Source: JAQSWP01 sp050185515
GTDB lineage: Bacteria > Pseudomonadota > Alphaproteobacteria > Reyranellales > JAQSWP01
Direction: 5' to 3'
DNA length: 5,699 bases
Assembly: GCA_050185515.1 (NCBI GenBank)
Contig: JBFWZG010000179.1
Coordinates: forward strand, 1-5,699
The notes under the pieces are model-generated. The model saw only the letters and a list, made by a program, of their open reading frames with translations, did no database searches and was not told the origin of the DNA. Of this stretch, positions 5,470-5,699 are shown piece after piece. Position numbers and translations under genes: made by a program. The stretch's first letter is position 1. Each line of letters begins with the position of its first letter.

Positions 5470-5699
5470 TCATCCTTTCCGGGTTGCGTTGATCCTGGAG
5501 AGCAGCGCCCCGAGGTCGGGCGGCTCGGTGACATCGAGACGACCGCTGCGATCCTTGGCCGGAAGGCCAAACGGATTGCCGGCGCGGCAGACGAGGCGGC
5601 GTTCTTCGCCGCGCTCGGGCTCATGCCGCCAGCCGTCCCCGTCGCGCGCGAACAGGCTCATGGTGATGACCTGATCGACGATGCCAGGGAGCTCGCGGC
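5470..5699 (-). CDS. Probable RecA-like/Sak4-like AAA ATPase, C-terminal 75 residues (partial)
   Basis: Only the end of the gene is in the window; the frame is open to the right edge, so the 5' part lies outside. The visible protein starts RELPGIVDQVITMSLFARDG and ends with LVCRAGNPFGLPAKDRSGRL, then VTEPPDLGALLSRIN. The pattern ELPGIVDQVITM, followed by a short beta hairpin and a GNPxGLPAKDRSGxL segment, is what I associate with the C-terminus of phage-type ATP-binding proteins of the Sak4/RecA-like group, which act as strand-annealing or recombination ATPases. The Walker motifs are not visible here, so the call rests on C-terminal resemblance and on the SSB-like gene 6 bp downstream, a pairing known for Sak4 proteins. 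The ATG at 5661 would give a 63-residue protein but is more likely an internal methionine. Confidence 0.65.
   Translation of the reverse strand, partial: RELPGIVDQVITMSLFARDGDGWRHEPERGEERRLVCRAGNPFGLPAKDRSGRLDVTEPPDLGALLSRINATRKG
5473..5476 (-). promoter_or_regulatory. Ribosome binding site of the SSB-like gene
   Basis: The minus strand reads AGGA (within GGAAAGGA) with a 9-nt spacer to the ATG at 5463-5461, overlapping the end of the ATPase gene. It supports this start over the internal ATG at codon 5. Confidence 0.55.

Overview
The window is GC-rich and every gene I can support lies on the minus strand, so it reads as one leftward operon, cut at both ends. Codon use with strong third-position G/C, the style of the proteins, and the long open antisense frames suggest an alphaproteobacterium, probably of the Rhizobiales type. 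This assignment is inference from composition and family resemblance, not from a marker gene. The content looks like the DNA replication and recombination module of a prophage or integrative element, not a housekeeping locus.

Layout in transcription order (right to left): (1) the C-terminal 75 residues of what is probably a RecA-like/Sak4-like P-loop ATPase (5470-5699); (2) a 247-residue protein with an SSB-like layout, a folded core plus a Pro/Ala tail with repeated PAW and SPA motifs (4720-5463); (3) a 75-residue unknown protein (4487-4714); (4) a gene-free gap of 123 bp with a small inverted repeat; (5) a 71-residue unknown protein ending in DDPLPF, which resembles the SSB C-terminal tip (4148-4363); (6) an HNH endonuclease of the NUMOD4/HNH_3 homing type with a short C-terminus (3713-4132); (7) a PD-(D/E)XK nuclease with a four-cysteine, Cas4/AddB-like iron-sulfur signature (2946-3716); (8) a RecD-like SF1 helicase (1669-2949); (9) the first 558 residues of a large Toprim primase-helicase, starting at TTG and running off the left edge (1-1676).

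Genes 6-7 and 7-8 overlap by 4 bp (ATGA) and 8-9 by 8 bp, so nuclease, helicase and primase are probably translationally coupled and made together. A plausible joint role is element-encoded replication (primase-helicase, RecD-like helicase) coupled to single-strand annealing or strand exchange (ATPase, SSB-like protein) and end processing (Fe-S nuclease). No RNA gene, CRISPR array, insertion sequence, attachment site or clear promoter or terminator was seen; the promoter presumably lies to the right of the window.
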